A stretch of 35,600 nt of DNA from Persephonella sp. (GTDB lineage: Bacteria; Aquificota; Aquificia; Aquificales; Hydrogenothermaceae): assembly GCF_015487465.1 (NCBI RefSeq), contig NZ_WFPS01000040.1, positions 1 to 35,600 on the forward strand, read 5' to 3'. Each line of letters opens with the position of its first letter. Within the stretch, counting starts at the first letter, position 1. Of the stretch, positions 1 to 6,423 are shown piece after piece. The position numbers and the translations under genes were made by a program. Under the pieces are notes generated by a model. The model made no database searches. It was not told the DNA's origin and saw only the letters and a list, made by a program, of their open reading frames with translations.

Positions 1-269
1 ATAAGCATCACATACACAAGATAAATCAGAAAATTAAAAATCAGGGATCTTAATCCAGAGTTTTTTAAATTTTCTTTCTGAAAAATCATAAAGTAAAGCC
101 AGACAGCTAAAAACTGTAAAACAAAAGTAATCAAGAATTTAAGATCCACGGGAAAATCAAATAAAACAAAAAATACAGGATTTTTTATTCCCAGACTGTC
201 AAAAATGTTCCATACCAGAACAAAGATCAAAATCCATATTAAAAAAACGACAAAAGAGATCTTTTTCAT
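1..269 (-). CDS. Partial small integral membrane protein, unknown
   Basis: An open frame runs leftward from an ATG at 269 and leaves the window without a stop, giving about 89 residues. It begins MKKISFVVFLIWILIFVLVW and is strongly hydrophobic, with apparent membrane segments at about residues 4-22, 30-60 and 75 onward, separated by short polar stretches. No family is recognised. It diverges from aguA with about 50 bases between the starts. The ribosome binding site is weak (GAG just upstream). Only the N-terminal part is visible, so length and role are open; the hydrophobic pattern and maintained frame make a real gene likely. Confidence 0.6.
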   Translation of the reverse strand, partial: MKKISFVVFLIWILIFVLVWNIFDSLGIKNPVFFVLFDFPVDLKFLITFVLQFLAVWLYFMIFQKENLKNSGLRSLIFNFLIYLVYVML

Positions 270-318
270 ATCTCAACTATTGTAAAATATTCATCTGATT
301 TTTCAAAAAGGAGGAAAA

Positions 319-1344
319 ATGAAAAGAAGACTACCGGCAGAGTGGGAAAAACACTACGGAACAATAACAACATATCCTCAGGCGTATGAGACTTTTTTTG
401 ACAGGTTAGAGCAGGCACAGGAAACATTTGTAAAAATGGTAAAAATCATATCTTTATCAGAGAAAGTTTTTATAAATGTAAATGATCAGGAAATTAGGGA
501 AGAGCTGGAAAAAAAGCTCAAAAAAGTTGATGCAAACCAAAAAAACATAAAAATTTTTATAAACAAAACAGATGACGCGTGGTGCAGAGATTACTGCCCT
601 ATCTTTGTTAAGGAAAATGGTGATACCGTTGCACTTAAATTCAGATTTAATGCATGGGGTAAAAAATATCCATACGAAAATGACGAAAAAACAGGAAAAA
701 AAATAGCAGATATTCTGGGCTACAGAAGGATTGATCTTGATATGATTCTTGAGGGAGGCTCAATTGATACAAACGGCAAAGGTTGTCTTATAACAACTGA
801 AAGCTGTCTTTTGAACAAAAATAGAAATCCTGATATGTCAAAAGAGGAGATTGAAGAAAATCTCAAAAAGCTCTTAAGTATTCAAAAAATACTATGGCTG
901 AAAGAGGGGATAGTAGGAGACGATACAGATGGTCATGTTGACGACATCACAAGATTTGTGTCTGAGGATACTATACTGACAGTCATTGAAAAAGATAAAG
1001 ATGATCCCAACTACCACATACTAATGGAAAATTTTGAAAGACTGAAAACTTTCACTGATCAGAATGGAAACCCATTCAAGGTAATAACCCTTCCAATGCC
1101 AGAGCCTGTTTACTACAAGTATCCAGATAAAAAACAACCAGACAGGCTCCCTGCAAGCTATGCCAACTTCTACATAACAAACACACATATTATAGTTCCC
1201 ACATTTAACTCAAAATATGACGAACCTGCCGTTGAGATAATACAAAAACTTTTTCCTGAAAGAAAGGTTATCGGTCTTTACGGATATGACATACTTGTTG
1301 GGCTGGGAGGATTTCATTGCTTAACAATGCAGGTACCGGAATGA
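319..1344 (+). CDS. aguA: Agmatine deiminase (peptidylarginine deiminase-like family)
   Basis: Predicted to hydrolyse agmatine to N-carbamoylputrescine and ammonia, a cytosolic step of putrescine synthesis. The 341 residues match the usual family length. Visible hallmarks are DDAWCRDYCP (residues 85-94), EGGSID (145-150), the DDTDGHVDD block with His206 (201-209), and the C-terminal GGFHC motif whose Cys334 is the expected nucleophile. The ATG at 319 follows AAGGAGG by a few bases, which fixes the start. The stop overlaps the start of the next gene as ATGA, so the two are translationally coupled. speD, another polyamine enzyme, lies further along the window. A protein-arginine deiminase activity cannot be excluded from motifs alone, but bacterial members of this length are normally agmatine deiminases. 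Confidence 0.85.
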   Translation: MKRRLPAEWEKHYGTITTYPQAYETFFDRLEQAQETFVKMVKIISLSEKVFINVNDQEIREELEKKLKKVDANQKNIKIFINKTDDAWCRDYCPIFVKENGDTVALKFRFNAWGKKYPYENDEKTGKKIADILGYRRIDLDMILEGGSIDTNGKGCLITTESCLLNKNRNPDMSKEEIEENLKKLLSIQKILWLKEGIVGDDTDGHVDDITRFVSEDTILTVIEKDKDDPNYHILMENFERLKTFTDQNGNPFKVITLPMPEPVYYKYPDKKQPDRLPASYANFYITNTHIIVPTFNSKYDEPAVEIIQKLFPERKVIGLYGYDILVGLGGFHCLTMQVPE

Positions 1345-1613
1345 TAAGCAAAAACTTTAAAAACTATCATCTTGAGGGAACGCTAAAACAATTTGAAGAA
1401 ATTTTTTCTCAAAAAGGCTATAAAATACTGAAAAAACAAAAAATGACAGAAAAAAACTTTCCTGAGATTGTAGTTTTCACTTTATCAAAGGATCAAAAAC
1501 TGTTCAGAACAAGCTTCGTTTTAGACAAAAACGGCATTACCATTACGGTTGTAGGCATAAAAGAAAAAAACCTAAAAAAAGAAATTACTGATCTTCTTGA
1601 GCTCCTCCAATAG
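1341..1613 (+). CDS. Small unknown protein coupled to aguA
   Basis: A 90-residue soluble, lysine-rich protein starting at the ATG that overlaps the aguA stop (ATGA). An upstream TTG at 1317 would add eight residues but lies inside the aguA coding end, and the overlapping ATG is the more natural start. The middle is a beta-strand-like stretch (IVVFTLSKDQKLFRTSFVLD, then ITITVVGI), followed by a short helix. No domain is recognised and no signal peptide or membrane segment is present. The 3' end overlaps the opposing SH3b gene by 29 bases. Its coupling to aguA suggests co-expression, not necessarily a shared function. Confidence 0.6.
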   Translation: MISKNFKNYHLEGTLKQFEEIFSQKGYKILKKQKMTEKNFPEIVVFTLSKDQKLFRTSFVLDKNGITITVVGIKEKNLKKEITDLLELLQ

Positions 1614-2133
1614 TAAAAAATCTATCATCTACCCAGCCTTCATAAACCCTGTTTTCAGAGGTGTACAGCACTCTTTTCCAGTGCTTTGCCTTTTTTCCAA
1701 TTATCTTCACTGTTGACCCTTTTTTTATAACTGCAACAATCTCAGAGTTAACATCAGGTTCTTTTCTCAGATTAACATAAACATTTGCCACCATATAACC
1801 TTCAGGAATTTGGGTTGTTTTTTTGGCTTTATTCTTTTCAGACATTTTTTCTAACTTGAGATTTTTTTTCTTTTCTTCAGGCTTTATTTGTTCAGCATCA
1901 GGTTCATTTTTCTTAGCAATAGTCTGAACCGGCTTCGTTTGATCTTTTTTTGTATTTATTTCTTCTATTTTTTCCTCTTTAGCTGAGGTTTCAGTTATTA
2001 TCTGCTTTTCATTTTCATTCTTTATCTTTAAAAACTCTTCTTTATGATGAACATTAATCAAAATCTGTTTTGCCATGTATATATCAACCACAGCAATTAC
2101 CAGAATAAAGATCAAAAGAAAGAGTTTTCTCAT
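1585..2133 (-). CDS. Membrane-anchored SH3b-domain protein
   Basis: A 182-residue protein with an N-terminal signal anchor (MRKLFLLIFILVIAVVDIYM, residues 1-20), a long charged low-complexity linker rich in Lys and Glu (about 25-110), and a C-terminal bacterial SH3 domain (about 112-178, with VNLRKEPDVNSEIV and W-K-R-V near its end). Such domains usually bind cell-wall or protein ligands, so a periplasmic role tethered to the inner membrane is inferred. Its start overlaps the tadA 3' end by 50 bases; an AAAGGGGG sequence about ten bases upstream supports the ATG at 2133. A later ATG (residue 20, at 2076) would avoid the overlap but would discard the anchor. The gene is last in the leftward fur-like/tadA run. 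Confidence 0.7.
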   Translation of the reverse strand: MRKLFLLIFILVIAVVDIYMAKQILINVHHKEEFLKIKNENEKQIITETSAKEEKIEEINTKKDQTKPVQTIAKKNEPDAEQIKPEEKKKNLKLEKMSEKNKAKKTTQIPEGYMVANVYVNLRKEPDVNSEIVAVIKKGSTVKIIGKKAKHWKRVLYTSENRVYEGWVDDRFFTIGGAQEDQ

Positions 2134-2596
2134 TATCTAACCGCCCCCTTTTATTAGAAAAATAATCTTTTAGTATTTTTGAAGATTTTTTATCCTCTAT
2201 ATACTCATATTCAACACTGTAAGGTAAACCTTCTTCGTCAAAAACTCTAAAATTGCTTAAAATCGCTCCCATCTTTTTATTTAAAGATCCAAAAACCACC
2301 TTTTTTATCCTTGAATGCATAATAGCACCGGCACACATAAGGCATGGTTCATTTGTAACATAAATCGTAGCCTCGTCAAGCCTCCAATTTTTCAAACTTT
2401 TGCAAGCTTCCTGTATGGCAACTATTTCGGCATGAGACAAGCTGTTGTTTTCAGAAATTCTTCTGTTATGTCCCCTACCGACTATTTTACCTTCAATAAC
2501 CACAACAGCACCTACAGGAACTTCATCTATGAAGTATGCTTTAACAGCTTCTTTATAAGCTTCTTCCAAAAAAAATCTGTCTATTTCTTCTGACAT
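2084..2596 (-). CDS. tadA: tRNA-specific adenosine deaminase TadA
   Basis: Zinc-dependent deaminase expected to convert A34 to inosine in tRNA-Arg(ACG). The 170 residues contain VPVGAVVV (26-33), the zinc/catalytic HAEIVA block (His55, Glu57) and PCLMCAGA (Cys85 and Cys88), the standard cytidine/deoxycytidylate deaminase-fold signature. Length is slightly above typical because of a C-terminal tail (about 140-170) that overlaps the start of the SH3b gene. The start overlaps the 3' end of the fur-like gene by 16 bases, so tadA is probably expressed from the promoter of that regulator. A guanine or other nucleobase deaminase is the alternative, but the spacing and tail fit TadA best. Confidence 0.88.
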   Translation of the reverse strand: MSEEIDRFFLEEAYKEAVKAYFIDEVPVGAVVVIEGKIVGRGHNRRISENNSLSHAEIVAIQEACKSLKNWRLDEATIYVTNEPCLMCAGAIMHSRIKKVVFGSLNKKMGAILSNFRVFDEEGLPYSVEYEYIEDKKSSKILKDYFSNKRGRLDNEKTLSFDLYSGNCCG

Positions 2597-2991
2597 TCTG
2601 GACAGATCCCGTAAACCTCTATTGAATGACCGGTTATATCAAAACCGTGAACTTCTATAAGCTCCTCTTTGAACTTATCAAATGGGCAATTATCTATTAT
2701 CACGATCTTTCCACATTTTTCACACACAAGGTAGTTTTTCTTGTCAGGAAGGGCATATCTGGCTTTGTCCTCATTCATCATGTAAGACTTTACTGTCAGA
2801 CCTTCCTTTGTAAGCATTTCCAGATTTCTGTAAATCGTTGAAAGGCTTATATCAATACCATCATTTTTCAGCTCCATAAAAATGTGTTCTGCTGTTATTG
2901 GATATTCTGCCCTTTCAAGAACTTTGAGGATAGCTTCTCTCTGTTTTGTTTTCCTGTAGCCTTTTGGTATAAAAAGCTTCTGCTCTCCCAT
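2581..2991 (-). CDS. Fur-family metalloregulator (Fur/Zur/PerR-like)
   Basis: A 136-residue Fur-family protein. A longer frame from 3027 exists, but the ATG at 2991 follows GGAG at good distance and gives a normal N-terminus. The winged helix spans about 10-80, with the recognition helix ISLSTIYRNLEML. The structural zinc site is intact: CEKC (Cys90, Cys93) and CPEC (Cys130, Cys133). Unusually, the HHDH-type cluster that normally precedes the first CxxC reads DKKNYLVC here, so much of the regulatory metal site is absent. HGF and GHSIEVYG later in the domain are retained. The gene diverges from metE, and two Fur-box-shaped palindromes lie between them, one covering its own probable -35 element (self-regulation inferred). 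The metal or signal sensed cannot be named. Confidence 0.85.
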   Translation of the reverse strand: MGEQKLFIPKGYRKTKQREAILKVLERAEYPITAEHIFMELKNDGIDISLSTIYRNLEMLTKEGLTVKSYMMNEDKARYALPDKKNYLVCEKCGKIVIIDNCPFDKFKEELIEVHGFDITGHSIEVYGICPECQKK

Positions 2992-3039
2992 AAATAACTC
3001 CGTTAAAAATAAAAAATATTTTATCACCTTAAAAATAAA

Positions 3040-3067
3040 ATTATACTCTGGCTATTTTTTTTGCAAA
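3040..3067 (-). promoter_or_regulatory. Predicted promoter of the fur-like/tadA/SH3b run
   Basis: Reading leftward, TTTGCA (3067-3062) is followed after 16 bases by a perfect TATAAT (3045-3040), about 50 bases before the ATG at 2991. The -35 element lies inside the first Fur-type palindrome (3062-3076), so a regulator bound there should block this promoter. Confidence 0.5.
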
Positions 3068-3076
3068 TCATTTGCA
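3062..3076. promoter_or_regulatory. Fur-type operator 1 (perfect 7-1-7 palindrome)
   Basis: TGCAAAT-C-ATTTGCA is a perfect inverted repeat with one central base, the same geometry as Fur, Zur and PerR boxes. It covers the -35 regions of both divergent promoters (metE and the fur-like gene). That the adjacent Fur-family protein is its ligand is inferred. Confidence 0.65.
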
Positions 3077-3100
3077 TTTGAAAAAAAACTGTGTTTTAAT
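3072..3100 (+). promoter_or_regulatory. Predicted metE promoter
   Basis: TTGCAT (3072-3077) and TTTAAT (3095-3100) are separated by 17 bases. The -10 matches the consensus in five positions, while the -35 is weak. The first palindrome overlaps the -35 and the second starts right after the -10, where transcription would begin, an arrangement expected of a repressed promoter. Confidence 0.4.
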
Positions 3101-3121
3101 AAATGCAAATTATTCGCATTT
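3101..3121. promoter_or_regulatory. Fur-type operator 2 (10-1-10, one mismatch)
   Basis: The core TGCAAAT-T-ATTCGCA repeats operator 1 with one mismatch, and the symmetry extends three further pairs on each side (AAA/TTT). Its centre (3111) lies 42 bases from that of operator 1 (3069), close to four helical turns, so both sites face the same side of the DNA. Confidence 0.6.
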
Positions 3122-3137
3122 GCAGAAGGAGGTTAAA

Positions 3138-5423
3138 ATGGGCATAAAAACCACAGCTTTCGGTTATCCAAAGATAGGTCCAAACAGAGAGATGAAAAAG
3201 GCTATAGAGAGCTACTGGAAAGGGGAGATAAGCAGAGAACAGATGCTTAAAACAGTTGAGGACATAAACCTGAAAAGATTGCAGAAGGTTATAAATGCAG
3301 AGGTTGATCTGATACCCTCAAATGATTTTTCACTTTATGACTTTGTTCTTGACATATCAACAATGATTGATGCTGTTCCTGAAAGGTTCAGGGCTATACA
3401 GGATAGCCTTGACAGGTATTTTGCAATGGCAAGGGGGACAGAAAACGCCGTTGCCTGTGAGATGACAAAATGGTTTGATACCAATTACCATTACATTGTT
3501 CCTGAACTCACTGGGAACTTCAGACTTGTAAAAAACAGACCTCTGGAGTCATACCTGTGGGCAAAAGAAAAATCAAGTGTCGAAACAAAACCTGTTATTG
3601 TTGGTGCATTTACCTACCTGATGCTCTCAAAGGTTTACCAAAAACAGGAAGGCTCTATCCTAATGGAGATGGTAAGGGCTGACAGTTCAGAAAAGTTTGG
3701 GATTTTTCTTATGGAGATTGCAAAAATCTACAACAAAATACTGAAAGAGCTTCAGGAAAATGGTGTAAAAGCTGTCCAGTTTGATGAGCCTGCACTTGTT
3801 CTTGATCTGGAAGATGAAAAGGTTAACATGCTAATTAAGGCTTACAAAGTTATTACTGATGGAATAGACAATCTGGAGATATTCGTCCACACATATTACG
3901 AAAGTCTTGACAGTTTTGAAAGGATCGTTAATGAACTTCCTGTGTCCGGTATAGGTCTTGATTTTGTGGTAAATAACGAAAATCTTGAGAACCTGAAAAA
4001 ATACGGATTTCCAAAAGATAAAAAACTGCAGGCAGGTGTAATCTCCGGCAGAGATCCGTGGAGGACATACTACAGGGAAGTTTTAGGTCTTCTGGATCAG
4101 ATAGAAAATATTGTAGATCAGGATAGAATTGTGCTTTCCAATGCCTCACCCCTTTTTCATCTTCCTGTTTCTACTAAAGCTGAAAAGGGACATCTTGATG
4201 AGAACCTGATTGAACTGCTCTCCTTTGCAGATGAGAGGCTTGAGGAATTGAAAACGTTAAAGCAGATAATAAACGAAGGAAAGCCTGTTCCTGAACAGCC
4301 TGCTGTAGACAGATTTAAAAATAAAAAAGTTAGAGAACTTGTTAAAGATATAGAACTTCAGGAGATAAAAAGACCCCATACATTCAAAGAAAGATACAAA
4401 AAACAGATTGAGATTTTAGGTCTGCCTAAATTCCCCACAACAACGATAGGAAGTTTTCCACAGACAGACCAGCTGAGAAAAGTGAGAGCAGATTACAGAA
4501 AAGGAGTTATTTCACAGGAAGAGTATGAAAACTTCATAAAAGACCAGATCAGATATGCGGTCAAAATTCAGGAAGAATTAGAACTTGATGTTTTTGTTCA
4601 TGGTGAGTTTGAAAGAACAGATATGGTTGAGTTTTTCGGTCAAAAATTAGAAGGGTTTGCATTCACAAAAAACGGCTGGGTGCAGTCCTACGGAACAAGA
4701 TGCGTAAGACCCCCTATTATCTATGGAGACATTTCCAGACCTGAACCTATGACCCTAAAGGAAACAGTTTATGCCCAGAGCTTGACCAAAAAACCTGTCA
4801 AAGGAATGCTCACAGGACCAGTTACGATACTCAACTGGTCTTTTTACAGGAAGGATATACCAAAAAGAGAGATCGCTTACCAGATAGCTCTGGCATTAAG
4901 AGATGAGGTTATTGATCTTGAAAAAGAAGGTATAAAGATAATCCAGATAGATGAGCCAGCTTTCAGGGAAGGACTTCCCCTAAAAAGAAGAAAACAGGAA
5001 GATTACCTTAACTGGGCTGTAAAAGCATTCCGACTGACCCACAACACAGTAAAAGAAACAACTCAGATACACACCCACATGTGCTACTCAGAGTTTAATG
5101 AGATAATTGAATGGATTTACAAAATGGACGCCGACGTTATATCTATAGAAGCATCAAGATCAAGAGGAGAAATAATAAAAGCCTTTGAAAACTTTAATTA
5201 CGATCACGGCATAGGTGTTGGAGTTTACGACATACATTCTCCAAGAATACCATCTGTTGAGGAGATGCTTGAAATAGCAGAAAGAACAGTTCAGGTTATA
5301 GACAAAGATCTTATATGGATTAATCCTGACTGTGGATTAAAAACAAGACAGTGGAAGGAGGTCATACCGGCACTTAAGAACATGGTAGAAGTGGCAAAGA
5401 TACTCAGAAAAAAATACAGCTAA
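3138..5423 (+). CDS. metE: Cobalamin-independent methionine synthase MetE
   Basis: Transfers the methyl group of 5-methyltetrahydropteroyl-polyglutamate to homocysteine, the last step of methionine synthesis, without vitamin B12. The 761-residue length is typical, with an N-terminal barrel (GYPKIGPNREMKK near the start) and a C-terminal catalytic barrel beginning near TTTIGSFPQT. The zinc/homocysteine ligands are all present: His647 and Cys649 in HTHMCYSE, Glu671 in SIEAS, and Cys732 in NPDCGLKTRQW. The ATG at 3138 follows AAGGAGG (3126-3132); a longer frame from a TTG at 3072 would run through the operators and is rejected. Expression is probably controlled by the two Fur-type palindromes and the divergent Fur-family gene, which would be an unusual link between metal or redox state and this zinc enzyme. 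Confidence 0.95.
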   Translation: MGIKTTAFGYPKIGPNREMKKAIESYWKGEISREQMLKTVEDINLKRLQKVINAEVDLIPSNDFSLYDFVLDISTMIDAVPERFRAIQDSLDRYFAMARGTENAVACEMTKWFDTNYHYIVPELTGNFRLVKNRPLESYLWAKEKSSVETKPVIVGAFTYLMLSKVYQKQEGSILMEMVRADSSEKFGIFLMEIAKIYNKILKELQENGVKAVQFDEPALVLDLEDEKVNMLIKAYKVITDGIDNLEIFVHTYYESLDSFERIVNELPVSGIGLDFVVNNENLENLKKYGFPKDKKLQAGVISGRDPWRTYYREVLGLLDQIENIVDQDRIVLSNASPLFHLPVSTKAEKGHLDENLIELLSFADERLEELKTLKQIINEGKPVPEQPAVDRFKNKKVRELVKDIELQEIKRPHTFKERYKKQIEILGLPKFPTTTIGSFPQTDQLRKVRADYRKGVISQEEYENFIKDQIRYAVKIQEELELDVFVHGEFERTDMVEFFGQKLEGFAFTKNGWVQSYGTRCVRPPIIYGDISRPEPMTLKETVYAQSLTKKPVKGMLTGPVTILNWSFYRKDIPKREIAYQIALALRDEVIDLEKEGIKIIQIDEPAFREGLPLKRRKQEDYLNWAVKAFRLTHNTVKETTQIHTHMCYSEFNEIIEWIYKMDADVISIEASRSRGEIIKAFENFNYDHGIGVGVYDIHSPRIPSVEEMLEIAERTVQVIDKDLIWINPDCGLKTRQWKEVIPALKNMVEVAKILRKKYS

Positions 5424-5432
5424 GCAAAGGGT

Positions 5433-5506
5433 ATGTGTTGCCAAAATGTGATAAAATCCCATATTAATATAAAATCTCTTGAAGCAGGATACCTATGGCA
5501 ACACAT
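5433..5506. repeat. 11-base inverted repeat spanning the IclR-gene leader
   Basis: ATGTGTTGCCA (5433-5443) and its exact complement TGGCAACACAT (5496-5506) are separated by 52 bases. The right arm includes two bases of the regulator's start codon and its first codons; the left arm follows the metE stop. It could be a pair of regulator half-sites for autoregulation or a long-range stem sequestering the start codon. It differs from the TCAAACA operators upstream of the porin. Confidence 0.5.
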
Positions 5507-6148
5507 GCCCTTGAAGATGCATTAAACATAATAGAGCTTCTCAGAAAAAAGTATTATATGGGAGTGTCTGAATTAAGCAAAGAGCTTAAATTGAATAAAA
5601 ACAAAGTTTTCAGGATTATTGCCACACTTGAACTGAAAGGAATTGTTGAACTTGACAAGGAAATAGGGAAGTATAAGCTGGGTATGAACTTAATAAAACT
5701 TGAGCATGCCTATATTAAAAGCCTTGACTTTCTTGGACTTGCAAAACCTGTTATAAAAAACTTAAGAAAAAAAATTGATGAAACTGTATACATCGCAACA
5801 GCCCACAAGAAAGATGTTATCTATATATACGAAGAACCTGCAAGGAAGTCTGTTATTGTGAACTCAAGACTTGCTTTAAGATACAGAGCTGATAAAACAG
5901 CTGCAGGAAAAGTATTAAAAAGGGCAAAAAAAGAGGTTGGTTTTATTATTGAAAAATTATCAAATGAAGAAATATTAGAAATAGCCACTATAGTCAGAGA
6001 TGAGTTTTATCACCCTGTTGCTGCTGTCTCTGTTGTTGCCCCCTCACATAGAGTTGATCTGGACAAAGAAGAAACTATAAAAGACAGTCTCATATCATCT
6101 GCAGAAGAAATCACAGAACTTTTAGCTCCAGCCTTTTCCCTTGATTAA
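5495..6148 (+). CDS. IclR-family transcriptional regulator
   Basis: A 217-residue regulator with an N-terminal winged helix (about 5-65: GVSELSKELKLNKNKVFRII then a wing ending GKYKLGMNLIKL) and an IclR effector-binding domain (about 75-215: VYIATAHKKDVIYIYE, then RYRADKTAAGKVL). It is roughly 30 residues shorter than usual: the region that normally carries the iR-x-x-GyA-x-x-x-E loop is reduced to LSNEEILEIATIVRDEF before the conserved HPVAAVSVVAP strand. It precedes the porin-acs-actP cluster, where three IclR-like palindromes lie, so it is the natural candidate controller of acetate uptake. The ATG at 5495 has only a weak binding site (AGCAGG). An 11-base inverted repeat surrounds its leader. 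Confidence 0.85.
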   Translation: MATHALEDALNIIELLRKKYYMGVSELSKELKLNKNKVFRIIATLELKGIVELDKEIGKYKLGMNLIKLEHAYIKSLDFLGLAKPVIKNLRKKIDETVYIATAHKKDVIYIYEEPARKSVIVNSRLALRYRADKTAAGKVLKRAKKEVGFIIEKLSNEEILEIATIVRDEFYHPVAAVSVVAPSHRVDLDKEETIKDSLISSAEEITELLAPAFSLD

Positions 6149-6213
6149 AATTCAAATTTTTATTTCCCCACATATTGATAAAAAATAACGAATAATAAAC
6201 TTTCCTCAAAAAA

Positions 6214-6228
6214 TCAAACAATGTTTGA
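6214..6228. promoter_or_regulatory. IclR-like operator copy 1
   Basis: TCAAACA-A-TGTTTGA, a perfect 7-1-7 palindrome about 200 bases upstream of the porin start. It resembles the TGAAACAnTGTTTCA form known for the IclR-family protein KdgR. Binding by the adjacent regulator is inferred. Confidence 0.6.
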
Positions 6229-6279
6229 AAATTTTGCACCAGTATAAAAAGTTTTTCTTCAAAATTCAGGCTCAAAACC

Positions 6280-6302
6280 TAAATCAAACGATGTTTGATT
6301 TA
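6280..6302. promoter_or_regulatory. IclR-like operator copy 2 (extended palindrome)
   Basis: The core TCAAACG-A-TGTTTGA has one mismatch, and symmetry extends four more pairs on each side (TAAA/TTTA), giving an 11-1-11 palindrome. Its centre lies 70 bases from copy 1 and 104 bases from copy 3. Confidence 0.6.
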
Positions 6303-6335
6303 TAAGTAGTTGATATTTATATATTTTTCAGAGTT

Positions 6336-6345
6336 GCATTAATGC
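6336..6345. repeat. Short perfect palindrome GCATTAATGC
   Basis: A ten-base perfect palindrome ten bases upstream of the -35 element of the porin promoter. Its position would suit an activator site, but its short length means chance is a real alternative. Confidence 0.25.
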
Positions 6346-6354
6346 TTGGCTTTC

Positions 6355-6384
6355 TTGACAAGTTTAATTTAAACCTGCTATTTT
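6355..6384 (+). promoter_or_regulatory. Predicted promoter of the porin-acs-actP cluster
   Basis: A consensus TTGACA (6355-6360) is followed after 18 bases by TATTTT (6379-6384). The predicted start near 6391 falls inside operator copy 3, a classic repressor position. Confidence 0.6.
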
Positions 6385-6387
6385 GTT

Positions 6388-6402
6388 TCAAACATTGTTT
6401 TA
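6388..6402. promoter_or_regulatory. IclR-like operator copy 3 (on the start site)
   Basis: TCAAACA-T-TGTTTTA, 7-1-7 with one mismatch, centred at 6395 on the expected transcription start and ending just before the ribosome binding site AAGGAGG (6411-6417). Confidence 0.55.
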
Positions 6403-6423
6403 AAAATAAAAAGGAGGGAAAAC

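Noticed and set aside
1317-1340. Upstream TTG start for the small gene after aguA
   Set aside because: The ATG overlapping the aguA stop is the normal coupling form and needs no extension.
3072-3137. 22-residue N-terminal extension of MetE from a TTG
   Set aside because: It would translate through both operators and the promoter; a perfect binding site stands right before the ATG at 3138.
3061-3137. SAM or cobalamin riboswitch ahead of metE
   Set aside because: The leader after the predicted start is only about 30 bases and consists of a palindrome and the binding site, too short for these riboswitches.
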